Shown: one piece after another, positions 24,983 through 33,457 of the stretch
Numbering within the stretch: position 1 is the first letter of the stretch
How the letters are laid out: every line of letters begins with the position of its first letter
Assembly (NCBI RefSeq): GCF_002741055.1
Contig: NZ_CP016809.1
Span: 4,256,501-4,320,500 of the forward strand
Direction: 5' to 3'
Length of the DNA: 64,000 bases
From: Paenibacillus ihbetae
Lineage (GTDB): Bacteria; Bacillota; Bacilli; Paenibacillales; Paenibacillaceae
Position numbers and translations under genes: made by a program
The notes under the pieces: generated by a model
Database searches by the model: none
What the model was told of the DNA's origin: nothing
What the model saw: only the letters and a program-made list of their open reading frames with translations

Positions 24983-27100
24983 ATGGACGACTTCGCCAAA
25001 CAACTGCAGGAGCAGGAGAAGGCGCTGGAGAATATCCGGCACAAGCTGGCGCTGCTGCCAGATCAGCCAGGGTGCTACCTGATGAAGAACCGGGAAGGAA
25101 CCATTATTTATGTCGGCAAGGCCAAAGTGCTGAAGAACCGGGTTCGCTCTTATTTTACCGGCAGCCACAACGGCAAAACCCAGATGCTGGTATCCGAGAT
25201 CCGCGATTTCGAATACATCGTAACGGGCAGCAATATGGAAGCGCTCATCCTGGAGTGCAACCTGATCAAGACGCACCAGCCAAGGTATAATGTACTGCTC
25301 AAGGATGACAAAACCTATCCATATCTTAAAATTACGAACGAAGAGCATCCCCGCCTGGAAGTGACGCGCCGGGTGCTTAAAGATAAAGCCAAGTATTTCG
25401 GTCCCTATCCGAACGCCTATGCCGCTCAGCAGACGAAAAAGCTGCTCGACCGCATGTATCCTTTGCGCAAATGCGGGGTTATGCCGAAAGAGGTGTGCTT
25501 GTACTATCATATGGGCCAATGCATGGCTCCATGCGTGAAAGAGGTGCCGAAGTCCGCCTACGAGGAGATCACCAGCGAAATCAACTCCTTTCTAAGCGGC
25601 GGTCATGAAGAGATCAAGAAGGAGCTGCAGCGCAAAATGCAGGAAGCCGCAGAGGACCTGTATTTCGAACGCGCCAAGGAGCTCAGGGACCAGATCATCC
25701 ATATCGACACCTTGATGGAGAAGCAGAAGATCACGACGACCGACACCCGGGACCGCGATGTATTCGGATATGCCGTGGATAAAGGCTGGATGTGCGTGCA
25801 AATTCTGTACATGCGGCAGGGGAAAATGGTACAGCGCAACAAGTCGATCTTTCCGTTCTACGGTGACGCGCACAGCGACTTTATGTCCTTCATTGCGCAG
25901 TACTACAGCGATAACCCTGCCGTGCCGCAGGAAATCCTGCTTCCTGGACCGGTCTTGATCGAGGAGGCCGAATCCGACGCGCAAGACAGCATCGCGGCCA
26001 AGGATGCTCCGATTTCGGAGGGAGCAGGCAGCAGAGCCGCCGCTTCCACCGAGAGCGGCCAGGCCCCAGGCGCCGGTGAAGGCGATGCCGCTGGATCGCC
26101 TTCCTTAGCGGTCGCAGAGGACCCGTCCGGCTCGGGTTCGGCAGGCAGCGGTCCGGAAAGCTCCGGGCAAGGGGAGGAGGCCGAACGTCTGGCCGCCGCG
26201 ACGAAAGCCGAGAACGAGCGGGCGGAGGCTGCCGGCCTGGTGGACGCCGCCGGAGGCGCAGCCGCCCTGCAGGAATGGCTCGGCGTCAAAGTGCATGTGC
26301 CGCAGCGCGGCTTAAAGCGCCAGATGGTCGGGATGGCGATTGAAAATGCAAAGGTTGCGCTCGATGAGAAATTCCGCTTAATCGAACGGGATGAGGAGCG
26401 GACATCGATTGCCGCGGCCAATCTCGGCGAAGTGATCGGCATCGAATCCCTGAACCGGATCGAGGCGTTTGACAACTCGAACATACAGGGGACGAATCCG
26501 GTTTCGGCGATGGTCGTGTTTACGAACGGGAAGCCGGATAAGAAGGAATACCGGAAATACAAAATCCGCACCGTGCAGGGTCCGGATGATTACGAGACGA
26601 TGCGTGAGGTCATCCGGAGACGGTACGAGCGGGTGCTGAAGGAGAATCTGCCGCTGCCGGACCTGATCGTGGTCGACGGCGGCAGGGGACAGATTTCGGC
26701 TGCGATCGATGTGCTGGAGAATGAGCTGGGACTGTTCATTCCGGTCTGCGGGCTTGTGAAGGATGCCAAGCATAGAACGGCGCAGCTGATGGTCGGCGAT
26801 CCGCCGCAGCCGGTGTCCCTCCCTCGGGACAGCCAGGAGTTCTATCTGCTGCAGCGCATCCAGGACGAGGTCCACCGGTTTGCGATCTCCTTCCATCGAG
26901 ACCAGCGCGGCAAATCGATGGTGTCGTCCAAGCTGGACTCGATCCCGGGCATCGGCGAGAAGCGGCGGAAGCTGCTGCTGAAGCATTTCGGCTCGATCAA
27001 AAAAATAAAAGAGGCTTCAGTCGAAGACTTTAAGCCCCTTTCGATCGGTGAAAAATTAGCTACGGATATACTCAATGCCCTTCGTGATGAGGAGTCGTGA
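24983..27100 (+). CDS. uvrC: Excinuclease ABC subunit C (UvrC) with a long low-complexity insert
   Basis: UvrC makes both incisions in nucleotide excision repair. The 705-residue protein has the N-terminal GIY-YIG nuclease ([21 protein letters not shown]), a UvrB-binding UVR region ([17 protein letters not shown]), the C-terminal RNase H-like nuclease ([27 protein letters not shown]) and a helix-hairpin-helix tail ([18 protein letters not shown]). Usual length is near 600; about 100 extra residues rich in Ala, Gly, Ser and Glu lie at roughly 327-427, between the UVR part and the conserved VKVHVPQRG segment. GAGAGGAGG precedes the ATG. The 3' end overlaps the convergent CPBP gene by 29 bases. 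Confidence 0.95.
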   Translation: MDDFAKQLQEQEKALENIRHKLALLPDQPGCYLMKNREGTIIYVGKAKVLKNRVRSYFTGSHNGKTQMLVSEIRDFEYIVTGSNMEALILECNLIKTHQPRYNVLLKDDKTYPYLKITNEEHPRLEVTRRVLKDKAKYFGPYPNAYAAQQTKKLLDRMYPLRKCGVMPKEVCLYYHMGQCMAPCVKEVPKSAYEEITSEINSFLSGGHEEIKKELQRKMQEAAEDLYFERAKELRDQIIHIDTLMEKQKITTTDTRDRDVFGYAVDKGWMCVQILYMRQGKMVQRNKSIFPFYGDAHSDFMSFIAQYYSDNPAVPQEILLPGPVLIEEAESDAQDSIAAKDAPISEGAGSRAAASTESGQAPGAGEGDAAGSPSLAVAEDPSGSGSAGSGPESSGQGEEAERLAAATKAENERAEAAGLVDAAGGAAALQEWLGVKVHVPQRGLKRQMVGMAIENAKVALDEKFRLIERDEERTSIAAANLGEVIGIESLNRIEAFDNSNIQGTNPVSAMVVFTNGKPDKKEYRKYKIRTVQGPDDYETMREVIRRRYERVLKENLPLPDLIVVDGGRGQISAAIDVLENELGLFIPVCGLVKDAKHRTAQLMVGDPPQPVSLPRDSQEFYLLQRIQDEVHRFAISFHRDQRGKSMVSSKLDSIPGIGEKRRKLLLKHFGSIKKIKEASVEDFKPLSIGEKLATDILNALRDEES

Positions 27101-28760
27101 CATACGGCTTCTCTTTTTTTATTGGATTCAAGCGATAGATCACGTAAGCCACGATGGCCGGCAGCACCATATAGAACAGGCCGATCAGCACGTTAGGGGC
27201 GCCTTGAAGCATGACCAGGCTGAATCCCATAAGAATGCTGTTGAAGATGACATGCGAGAACATGGCCGCAATATATCCGTATTTCAGGAAGATATAGCTG
27301 AACAGCAGGCCGATAATGACCAGCTCAATCGGGCGGGACACCACCGGGTAAATCGGATACAGCGTATGGCCGAGCGCCCAGATGATCGAGGTGATCAAAC
27401 TCGCGACAAAGGTGCTGCGCACGATCTTCTTCACCATTCTAATGCCGAACAGCCGGTATACCGCTTCCTCCGATATGCCTGCGAGCCAAGCCATCAGCGG
27501 AAACAGCCATGGATAGAGCATGTTGTAAGGGGACTGCGAGGCATCGGTCGTGGACCAGGTGTTCAAGGTCAGGCCGAGCGCGATGAAGATCAAGGACTGG
27601 ATGCCGAGCAGAATGAGTGCCCACATATAGCCCACCTTCATGCTGTCCAGGACATAGCGCCCGTATCCGGGCTCCTTGGCCCGCGGCCACGGATTAAGCC
27701 CGTCTTCCTTCCGCCATAGGCCGCTTCCGCCGACAAGCGAGAAATAGAGCAGAGCGGAGAAGATGAGGGAATAAATGGCGTAGAAGATCATAATCCCGAT
27801 GATCCCGGTCTCGGACATTCCTTGTGCCTTAAAGACCGGAACCAGGTTGTACGTATTCAGCATCTGGATGACAAACAACAGGACGGACAGCAGGATACCG
27901 CGCTTAAACGAGGTGTAGGCCCGGGTCTTGACGCTGTAGACGATGGCCAGGATACCGAGCACAAGCGTAAACAAACCGTAACCGACGAGCGTCAGCAGCG
28001 TTGCGTCCTGCGTCTGCTTGTTGACATAGGCGGTGTGCGCTGCCGGAACCGAGAATGCCGGCTCGAAGGAACGCAGCTTTCCATGCTCAAAGGTAAACGC
28101 CAGCTGCAGCCTCGAATCCCCGATCGCCGCTTCCGTGACGGTATACTTCAGCGTGGGTTCGCCTTCCCGGGTGGAGAGCTGGAGCTGCGTCGCATCATAT
28201 CCGGCCCACTTGAGCCACGGCTCGGCGAGAGCCTGCTTCTCGGCCAGCGTCATGCCCTCCTCCACCAGGAGCAGCATTTGCTTGCGGACCTCCCCTTGAT
28301 TCAGCTCGATCCGGTCGTAAACGGAGCGGGCGGAATCATAGGAAAATCCGGCGATGCCGGCATTTTGCATATGTACATCCACGTTCAGCGCATCGCCGCC
28401 CGGCAAGGTGAAGCGGACACGGTATACATCGTAAGGGTATTTGGCTCCGTAGCTCTTATTATAATCCCGGAGCTTCTTCTCTTTCGCCAAATATCCGTAC
28501 AGCTCGGAGTTGGACTGGTATGTAACAAGCGTGTCTTCCCCTTCGGCAGCAGGAAATCCTAAATGCTCGCTCGCGAACCGTGACGCGGCTTGTGCAGCCT
28601 CCTCTTTGGAGATGATTTTCGGATAGGGCGTATCGGTTGACTCGAAGGAAGTGGATGGGAGTACCTGAAAAACAAGAAACAGGATCAGGCCGATAATGGC
28701 CGGGGCGATAAGCTTCTTCAGGTTAGGCGTCAGCTTCAAGGGCTCTGCGGCACGGTTCAT
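27072..28760 (-). CDS. CPBP-family intramembrane metalloprotease with extracytoplasmic N-terminal region
   Basis: A 562-residue membrane protein. One N-terminal helix is followed by about 220 mostly soluble residues, likely outside the cell, then several helices holding the CPBP (Abi) motifs: EEAVYR, GH in a later helix, and HVIFN. These Glu, His and Asn residues form the metal site of CAAX-type proteases. The ATG at 28760 follows AGGAGGAATTTC; the further upstream open frame lacks a binding site. The long N-terminal extension is unusual for the short CPBP family. Substrate unknown; some relatives process prenylated proteins or give bacteriocin immunity. Overlaps uvrC at the 3' end. Confidence 0.8.
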   Translation of the reverse strand: MNRAAEPLKLTPNLKKLIAPAIIGLILFLVFQVLPSTSFESTDTPYPKIISKEEAAQAASRFASEHLGFPAAEGEDTLVTYQSNSELYGYLAKEKKLRDYNKSYGAKYPYDVYRVRFTLPGGDALNVDVHMQNAGIAGFSYDSARSVYDRIELNQGEVRKQMLLLVEEGMTLAEKQALAEPWLKWAGYDATQLQLSTREGEPTLKYTVTEAAIGDSRLQLAFTFEHGKLRSFEPAFSVPAAHTAYVNKQTQDATLLTLVGYGLFTLVLGILAIVYSVKTRAYTSFKRGILLSVLLFVIQMLNTYNLVPVFKAQGMSETGIIGIMIFYAIYSLIFSALLYFSLVGGSGLWRKEDGLNPWPRAKEPGYGRYVLDSMKVGYMWALILLGIQSLIFIALGLTLNTWSTTDASQSPYNMLYPWLFPLMAWLAGISEEAVYRLFGIRMVKKIVRSTFVASLITSIIWALGHTLYPIYPVVSRPIELVIIGLLFSYIFLKYGYIAAMFSHVIFNSILMGFSLVMLQGAPNVLIGLFYMVLPAIVAYVIYRLNPIKKEKPYVTTPHHEGH

Positions 28761-29001
28761 GAAATTCCTCCTCTTGATTTTAGTGCTTTCCGATATGAAT
28801 AACCGGCCCCGCAACATGCGGATCATAGAGTCAATATAACATACATATGAAGAACAAGCCCTGCTTATCCCAAAGCCCAATAATGAAATAAAACGCTGAA
28901 AATGAATGAAAGGTTTCGAAAACGTTAGAGAATGATATCCTTGTACTCTTGAATATGCCCAAATCGCCCTTATTTAAAGTCTTTTTGGTAAAAAAACGGC
29001 G

Positions 29002-29030
29002 TTGGGTTCCCTCCCGGATTGCGTTATAAT
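29002..29030 (+). promoter_or_regulatory. Sigma-A promoter of ktrBA
   Basis: TTGGGT at 29002-29007 and TATAAT at 29025-29030 are 17 bases apart, just upstream of the riboswitch. Confidence 0.7.
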
Positions 29031-29060
29031 CACATCATGCTTTCAAGGAACTGAATAGAC

Positions 29061-29185
29061 CAGCCGAATTTCGTACTGAGAACGGGGGAACCATGTAATT
29101 GGGGTGAATTTCATGATCTCTTTCGGATCATGGATAGGGCGGCCTGTGATAATGCCCGAATCCGTCAGCTAACCTCGTAGGCTGC
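29061..29185 (+). ncRNA. Cyclic di-AMP riboswitch (ydaO/yuaA class)
   Basis: Class-defining pieces are present in order: CAGCCGAAT, GAACGGGGGAACC, TTGGGGTGAA, GGGCGGCC, GCCCGAATCCGTCAGCTAACCTCGTAGGCTG. The 5' CAGCC pairs with the 3' GGCTG as the closing helix. In this class c-di-AMP binding promotes termination and is typically linked to potassium and osmolyte transport or cell-wall enzymes. The downstream genes are K+ uptake genes, a known target type. Confidence 0.93.
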
Positions 29186-29203
29186 TGCACAGGAACCAGA
29201 CCG

Positions 29204-29237
29204 TTAAGGGCACTGTTTTCCAGTGTCTTTTTTCGTT
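29204..29237 (+). terminator. Riboswitch-controlled terminator before ktrB
   Basis: GGCACTG and CAGTGTC arms close a short loop and a run of Ts follows. It lies 20 bases after the c-di-AMP aptamer. Confidence 0.85.
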
Positions 29238-29261
29238 GATTTTTTTGGAGAAGGTGAAACA

Positions 29262-30602
29262 TTGAACTCAAAATTGAATTGGCTTAAGCTGTCACCTCCG
29301 CAGATCCTTGCGCTCGGTTTTGCGGCGGCGATCCTGGTCGGAACCCTTCTGCTCATGCTGCCCGTATCCAGCAGGACCGGCGAACCGATCGCCTGGATTG
29401 ACGCCATGTTTACGGCAGCTTCAGCCGTCTGTCTGACCGGGCTTGTCGTCGTGGATACAGGCACAAGCTTCAGTGCCTTCGGACATACGGTGATCCTCCT
29501 GCTCATTCAGCTCAGCGGGCTCGGGTTTATGACGATGGCAACCCTGTTCGCCCTGGTGTTTAAGCGCAAGATATCCCTCAAGGACCGGCTTGTTCTGCAG
29601 GAAGCGATGAATCAGTCCTCGATCGAAGGGATCGTTCGTTTAATCCGGCGGGTGTTTATCTATTCCCTGACCTTCGAGGCATGCGGAGCCTTACTATTTA
29701 CTCTCCGCTGGGCATGGGATATGCCTATTGGAAAAGCCATTTATTTCGGCCTGTTCCATTCCGTTTCGCTGTTTAACAATGCGGGCTTCGATCTGTTCGG
29801 CGATTTTCATAGTCTCACCGGTTATGTCGATGATCCGCTGGTGAACATCGTATCCATGCTATTGATCATATCCGGCGGTATCGGGTTCGTTGTATTATCC
29901 GATTTGATCGATTTCCGTCAAAAAAGGAAGCTTTCGCTTCACTCCAAAGTCGTTCTCTCGATGTCGGGATCTTTGATATTTATCGGGGCGATCATCATAT
30001 TCATTTTTGAGTTTACCAATCCGCTAACGCTGGGCTCCTTGGATGGGGGAGGCAGAGTGCTTGCCTCGTTCTTCCAGTCGGTCAGTCCGCGAACAGCGGG
30101 CGTAAATTCGATAGATATCGGCGGCCTCAGGCAAGCCACGCAATTTTTCATTATTATACTTATGTTTATCGGAGCGTCGCCTGGCTCGACGGGGGGCGGG
30201 ATCAAGACGACAACCTTTATGGTTATGGTAGGGGCCGTGTTCGCGATGATGAGAGGGAGAGACGATATCGTTATGTTCCGGTATCGCCTGGCCCAGGAGC
30301 GCGTGCTTAAGGCGCTGACGATTGCGCTTCTGGCGCTGCTGCTCGTATTGACGGTGTCCATGATTCTGTCCACGACGGAGGATGCGGATTTCCTGGAGAT
30401 TTTATTCGAAACGACCTCGGCCTTCGGCACCGTCGGCTTATCGATGGGCTTGACGCCAGATCTGACGGTGCTCGGCAAAATACTGATCAGCTTGACGATG
30501 TTTGCCGGACGTCTCGGTCCGTTGACGCTGGCTTATGCACTGGGGCCGAAAAAGGGTAAAGAATTGTATCGTTATCCGGAAGGCAAAATGATTATTGGAT
30601 AA
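29262..30602 (+). CDS. ktrB: Ktr potassium transporter membrane subunit KtrB
   Basis: The 446-residue channel-like K+ (Na+-coupled) uptake subunit of the TrkH/KtrB superfamily. Four repeated M1-P-M2 units are visible, with selectivity-filter glycines in SAVCLTGL, FNNAGFD, SPRTAGVN and SAFGTVGLS. The start is a TTG at 29262 following GGAGAAGGTG; the frame is open upstream across the terminator but that is not coding. It is controlled by the c-di-AMP riboswitch, which shuts it down when the second messenger rises. ktrA follows within 20 bases. Confidence 0.93.
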   Translation: MNSKLNWLKLSPPQILALGFAAAILVGTLLLMLPVSSRTGEPIAWIDAMFTAASAVCLTGLVVVDTGTSFSAFGHTVILLLIQLSGLGFMTMATLFALVFKRKISLKDRLVLQEAMNQSSIEGIVRLIRRVFIYSLTFEACGALLFTLRWAWDMPIGKAIYFGLFHSVSLFNNAGFDLFGDFHSLTGYVDDPLVNIVSMLLIISGGIGFVVLSDLIDFRQKRKLSLHSKVVLSMSGSLIFIGAIIIFIFEFTNPLTLGSLDGGGRVLASFFQSVSPRTAGVNSIDIGGLRQATQFFIIILMFIGASPGSTGGGIKTTTFMVMVGAVFAMMRGRDDIVMFRYRLAQERVLKALTIALLALLLVLTVSMILSTTEDADFLEILFETTSAFGTVGLSMGLTPDLTVLGKILISLTMFAGRLGPLTLAYALGPKKGKELYRYPEGKMIIG

Positions 30603-30618
30603 GGAGTATAGGAGAGAC

Positions 30619-31293
30619 ATGAAACCAAAGCAATTTGCAGTGATCGGTTTGGGGCGGTTCGGCTCGAGTCTGGCACTGGAACTGATGGAACTAGGCTATG
30701 AAGTTCTCGGCATTGACCGGAACGAAGAGGTCGTCGAGGATATGAGCGAGCATTTGACCCATACGGTGGTCGCGGATGCTACGGATGAGGAGATGCTGAA
30801 ATCGCTCGGCATCCGCAATTTCGACTGCGGGATCGTCGCGATCGGAGACGATATCCAGATGAGCATTCTGTCCGCCATTCTGCTCAAGGAACTCGGTGTA
30901 TCGACCGTCGTGGCCAAAGCGATTTCCGTGCTGCACGGCCGGGCGCTGCAGAAGCTGGGCGTGGACCGGGTCATCTTCCCGGAGCGGGATATGGGGATCC
31001 GTGTGGCTCACCAGCTGGTTACGCCGAATCTGCTCGACTATATCGAATTATCTAAGGATTATTTGATTGTGGAAATGACGGTAACCGATTGTATGGACGG
31101 CAAGACGTTAAGCGAACTGAACACGCGCGTCCGTTACGGTGTCACGGTGGTTGCCCTCAACAAGCGATCCGGCATTATCGTTGCGCCGACGGCGATGGAC
31201 GTGGTTAATGCCGGCGATGTTATGGTCGTCATCGGCTCCAACGACAATGTGGAACGGTTTGAGACCGAAGTCGTGAATCTGCAGCAGAAATAA
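30619..31293 (+). CDS. ktrA: Ktr potassium transporter regulatory subunit KtrA (RCK)
   Basis: A 224-residue cytoplasmic ring-forming RCK protein that gates KtrB. The N-terminal RCK_N domain shows the Rossmann motif GLGRFG at about 10-15, with an acidic GIDRNEE binding the adenine nucleotide; the C-terminal RCK_C (TrkA-C) domain (from about 140) is the site where c-di-AMP binds in relatives. So this operon may be controlled by c-di-AMP both at RNA and protein level. AAGGAG and GGAGAGAC precede the ATG. Confidence 0.93.
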   Translation: MKPKQFAVIGLGRFGSSLALELMELGYEVLGIDRNEEVVEDMSEHLTHTVVADATDEEMLKSLGIRNFDCGIVAIGDDIQMSILSAILLKELGVSTVVAKAISVLHGRALQKLGVDRVIFPERDMGIRVAHQLVTPNLLDYIELSKDYLIVEMTVTDCMDGKTLSELNTRVRYGVTVVALNKRSGIIVAPTAMDVVNAGDVMVVIGSNDNVERFETEVVNLQQK

Positions 31294-31295
31294 TA

Positions 31296-31334
31296 CAAAA
31301 AAACCTGACGAATTTCTAGGTCGTCAGGTTTTTT
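31296..31334. terminator. Bidirectional terminator shared by ktrA and the LysR gene
   Basis: AAAAAACCTGACG pairs with CGTCAGGTTTTTT. The right arm lies inside the last codons of the convergent LysR gene, so the coding end doubles as terminator stem. Confidence 0.85.
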
Positions 31335-32242
31335 CGCTGCTTCTCTTCCGCAAGGCTCCGGAAGAGCACCTCGGTCTCGTTAATCCAGCGACGGGCGGCG
31401 CTGCTGAGCTCTGAAGCATCCCCGTAAATCAGGGATGTCGTCCGCCGCGTCTCCATGAGCGCGGGGATGTGAATGTCCACAAGCCCGTTGTCGGAGAGCA
31501 GCTGCGGACGGAGGTATGATTTCGGAAGCAGGGCCGCTGCTTTGCAGGTCGGGATCAAGCGGACGATCGCTTCGAAGGAATCGATCTCCATCCGAATATC
31601 AGGCATGATGCCCCACCGGTGAAACAGGTCGTCGGTCAGCTTACGGTACCAGGTGCCGGTCGAGAAAATAATCATCGGTAGTCCCTGCAGGTGCTCGACC
31701 TCGACATCCTCCAGCTCCGCCAGCGGATGGACGGCTGGAATGACGAGCTCCAAATGATCGTCAAACAGGGGAATGCAGTTGAGTCCCGGCTGGTTGATGG
31801 AAGAGGCAACGATGCCGACGTCTACCCGTTTATCCCTAACATAGGAAACGATCTCATGGGTTTTGCCGGTAATCAGCTTGATCTCCGCGGCGGGATGCCG
31901 CTCCATGAACGCATTGACGAGCGGGGGCAGCGTCGTCTGCAGCGTCGTCAGGCTCGCGCCCAGATTAATCGAGATCTGCTCCCCTTCCCGATAGTGGGCG
32001 AGCGTCTGCATGAGCTTCAGCTGCTGCTGGCGCTGCTCCAGCGCAAAGGTATATACGATCTGTCCGATCGACGTCAGCTCAAGGCGCTTGCCGCGTCGGT
32101 TGAACAGCGGCAGGCCGAGCTCGTCCTCGAGCTTGGCGATCTTCCGCGAGAGCGCCGGCTGGGACAGGTTCAGCAGCTTGGACGCTTTATTGATGCTGGA
32201 TTGCTCCACCACAACGGCAAACATGTCCAGATCTTCGAGCAT
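31316..32242 (-). CDS. LysR-family transcriptional regulator divergent from sdhCAB
   Basis: A 308-residue LTTR. The N-terminal winged helix shows SINKASKLLNLSQPALSRKIAKLEDELG, followed by the periplasmic-binding-like effector domain from about residue 90 (ISINLGASLTTLQ...). AGGAATATC precedes the ATG. It reads away from sdhC across a 271-base gap; LTTRs often control the divergent operon, so a role in sdh or TCA control is plausible but unproven. Its 3' end is shared with the ktrA terminator. Confidence 0.88.
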   Translation of the reverse strand: MLEDLDMFAVVVEQSSINKASKLLNLSQPALSRKIAKLEDELGLPLFNRRGKRLELTSIGQIVYTFALEQRQQQLKLMQTLAHYREGEQISINLGASLTTLQTTLPPLVNAFMERHPAAEIKLITGKTHEIVSYVRDKRVDVGIVASSINQPGLNCIPLFDDHLELVIPAVHPLAELEDVEVEHLQGLPMIIFSTGTWYRKLTDDLFHRWGIMPDIRMEIDSFEAIVRLIPTCKAAALLPKSYLRPQLLSDNGLVDIHIPALMETRRTTSLIYGDASELSSAARRWINETEVLFRSLAEEKQRKNLTT

Positions 32243-32513
32243 GATATTCCTCCATTATATATAGGATGGTGTTCCAAAATATCCTTATGCGTATAGATTA
32301 TAACGATTAATAATTATATTGCAATTCCCTTATAAGAAAAAAAGGAGTAACATGAAACATGACACAGGATGTTCACACGTTTGTGGAAAAAGGGAACATT
32401 TTGTCGTTGCACGCGAAAAGCACTGTGTAAGTGCGTAAGTAAGTGTAATTGTTCCGTAAATAGGAAAGATTGAAATTGAAAACGCTGCACATTGGAAAGG
32501 GGAACGTCAACTA

Positions 32514-33182
32514 ATGAAAGGGTATTATTCCAGAAAGCTGCATTCCTTACTCGGTGTCATACCGCTTGGAGCATTTCTGCTCAGCCACATGATATCCAAC
32601 TTTCAGGCTTTCGAGGGTGGAAAGAAAGGCTTCGAGGGAGCCGTTCATTTCTTGAACAGCATGCCGCTTGTCTTCTTCCTCGAGCTGTTCCTGATTTGGC
32701 TGCCGCTGCTGTATCACGGCGTCTACGGACTGTACATTGCGTATCAGGCCAAAAACAACATCGGCAACTACAATTATGAGCGGAACATTCGTTTTACCGT
32801 TCAGCGGATTACCGGGGTTATTACGTTCGTATTTGTCATCTGGCATATGTACGACACCCGTTTTCAAATCATGATCGGCAAGATCACCCATGATGATCTG
32901 GGCGCCGTCATGCACGATATCGTGAGCAATCCGGTATTATTTGTTCTGTATATCATCGGCGTTGTATCGGCTACGTTCCACTTCGCGAACGGCTTGTGGG
33001 CATTCCTCGTTAGCTGGGGCATTACCGTCGGCCCGCGCGCACAGCGTGTATCCACATACATCTGCATGGGCCTGTTCGTATTTATGAGCGTCCTGTTTAT
33101 CCTTGCGATGACCGGGTTCAGAAACTCCGAATTCCAGGCGGCGCAAGCAGCGATCGATGTAGTTAAGACAGTCTTGGCTTAA
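32514..33182 (+). CDS. sdhC: Succinate dehydrogenase cytochrome b558 subunit SdhC
   Basis: The 222-residue membrane anchor that holds two b hemes and passes electrons to menaquinone. Five hydrophobic helices are seen, with conserved histidines in the helices (LLSHM, LLYHG, IWHMY, FHFAN) as expected for di-heme type-B anchors of the Bacillus kind. AAAGGGGAACG precedes the ATG. Unlike the tight sdhCAB of Bacillus, a 275-base gap separates it from sdhA. Confidence 0.93.
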   Translation: MKGYYSRKLHSLLGVIPLGAFLLSHMISNFQAFEGGKKGFEGAVHFLNSMPLVFFLELFLIWLPLLYHGVYGLYIAYQAKNNIGNYNYERNIRFTVQRITGVITFVFVIWHMYDTRFQIMIGKITHDDLGAVMHDIVSNPVLFVLYIIGVVSATFHFANGLWAFLVSWGITVGPRAQRVSTYICMGLFVFMSVLFILAMTGFRNSEFQAAQAAIDVVKTVLA

Positions 33183-33457
33183 AGTGCAAGTTCAAAAAGC
33201 CGGTTTTTCAGCACCGGAGCGTATGCTTCCGAAGTGCGTTTTTTCAAAACGCTTTAGGTTAGATGAAGCTAGGGACTGAAGGGTTGAACGTAGGTATTGG
33301 GTACGTGAGCACTTGAAATGTTTCCGCAGGAAACATGCTTCGGAAGCTTCTACTTAGGCCCGGCTGAGTTCAAGATTCGATGCCGAGTTACATCTTGATA
33401 CACTACGTGATCAAAAGACGACTTTTTGAACAACCTCTTAAAGGAGTGAACGTATAA
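33183..33457 (+). repeat. Repeat-like intergenic element between sdhC and sdhA
   Basis: The gap is bounded by inverted arms, GTTCAAAAAG at about 33190 and CTTTTTGAAC at about 33421. It holds several internal hairpins, such as GGAGCGTATGCTTCC and TTTCCGCAGGAAA, plus mirrored ATGCTTCCGAAG and ATGCTTCGGAAG blocks. There is no coding. The architecture resembles dispersed palindromic intergenic elements seen in Paenibacillus, but whether it recurs in this genome cannot be told here. Confidence 0.5.

Noticed and set aside
24664..25044. Minus-strand gene across the trxA-uvrC gap
   Set aside because: No ribosome binding site or family, and part of the frame is explained by the trxA hairpin arms and by uvrC antisense.
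32470..32492. Catabolite-responsive element before sdhC
   Set aside because: Only the left half (TGAAAACGCT) fits; the right half has mismatches at conserved positions.
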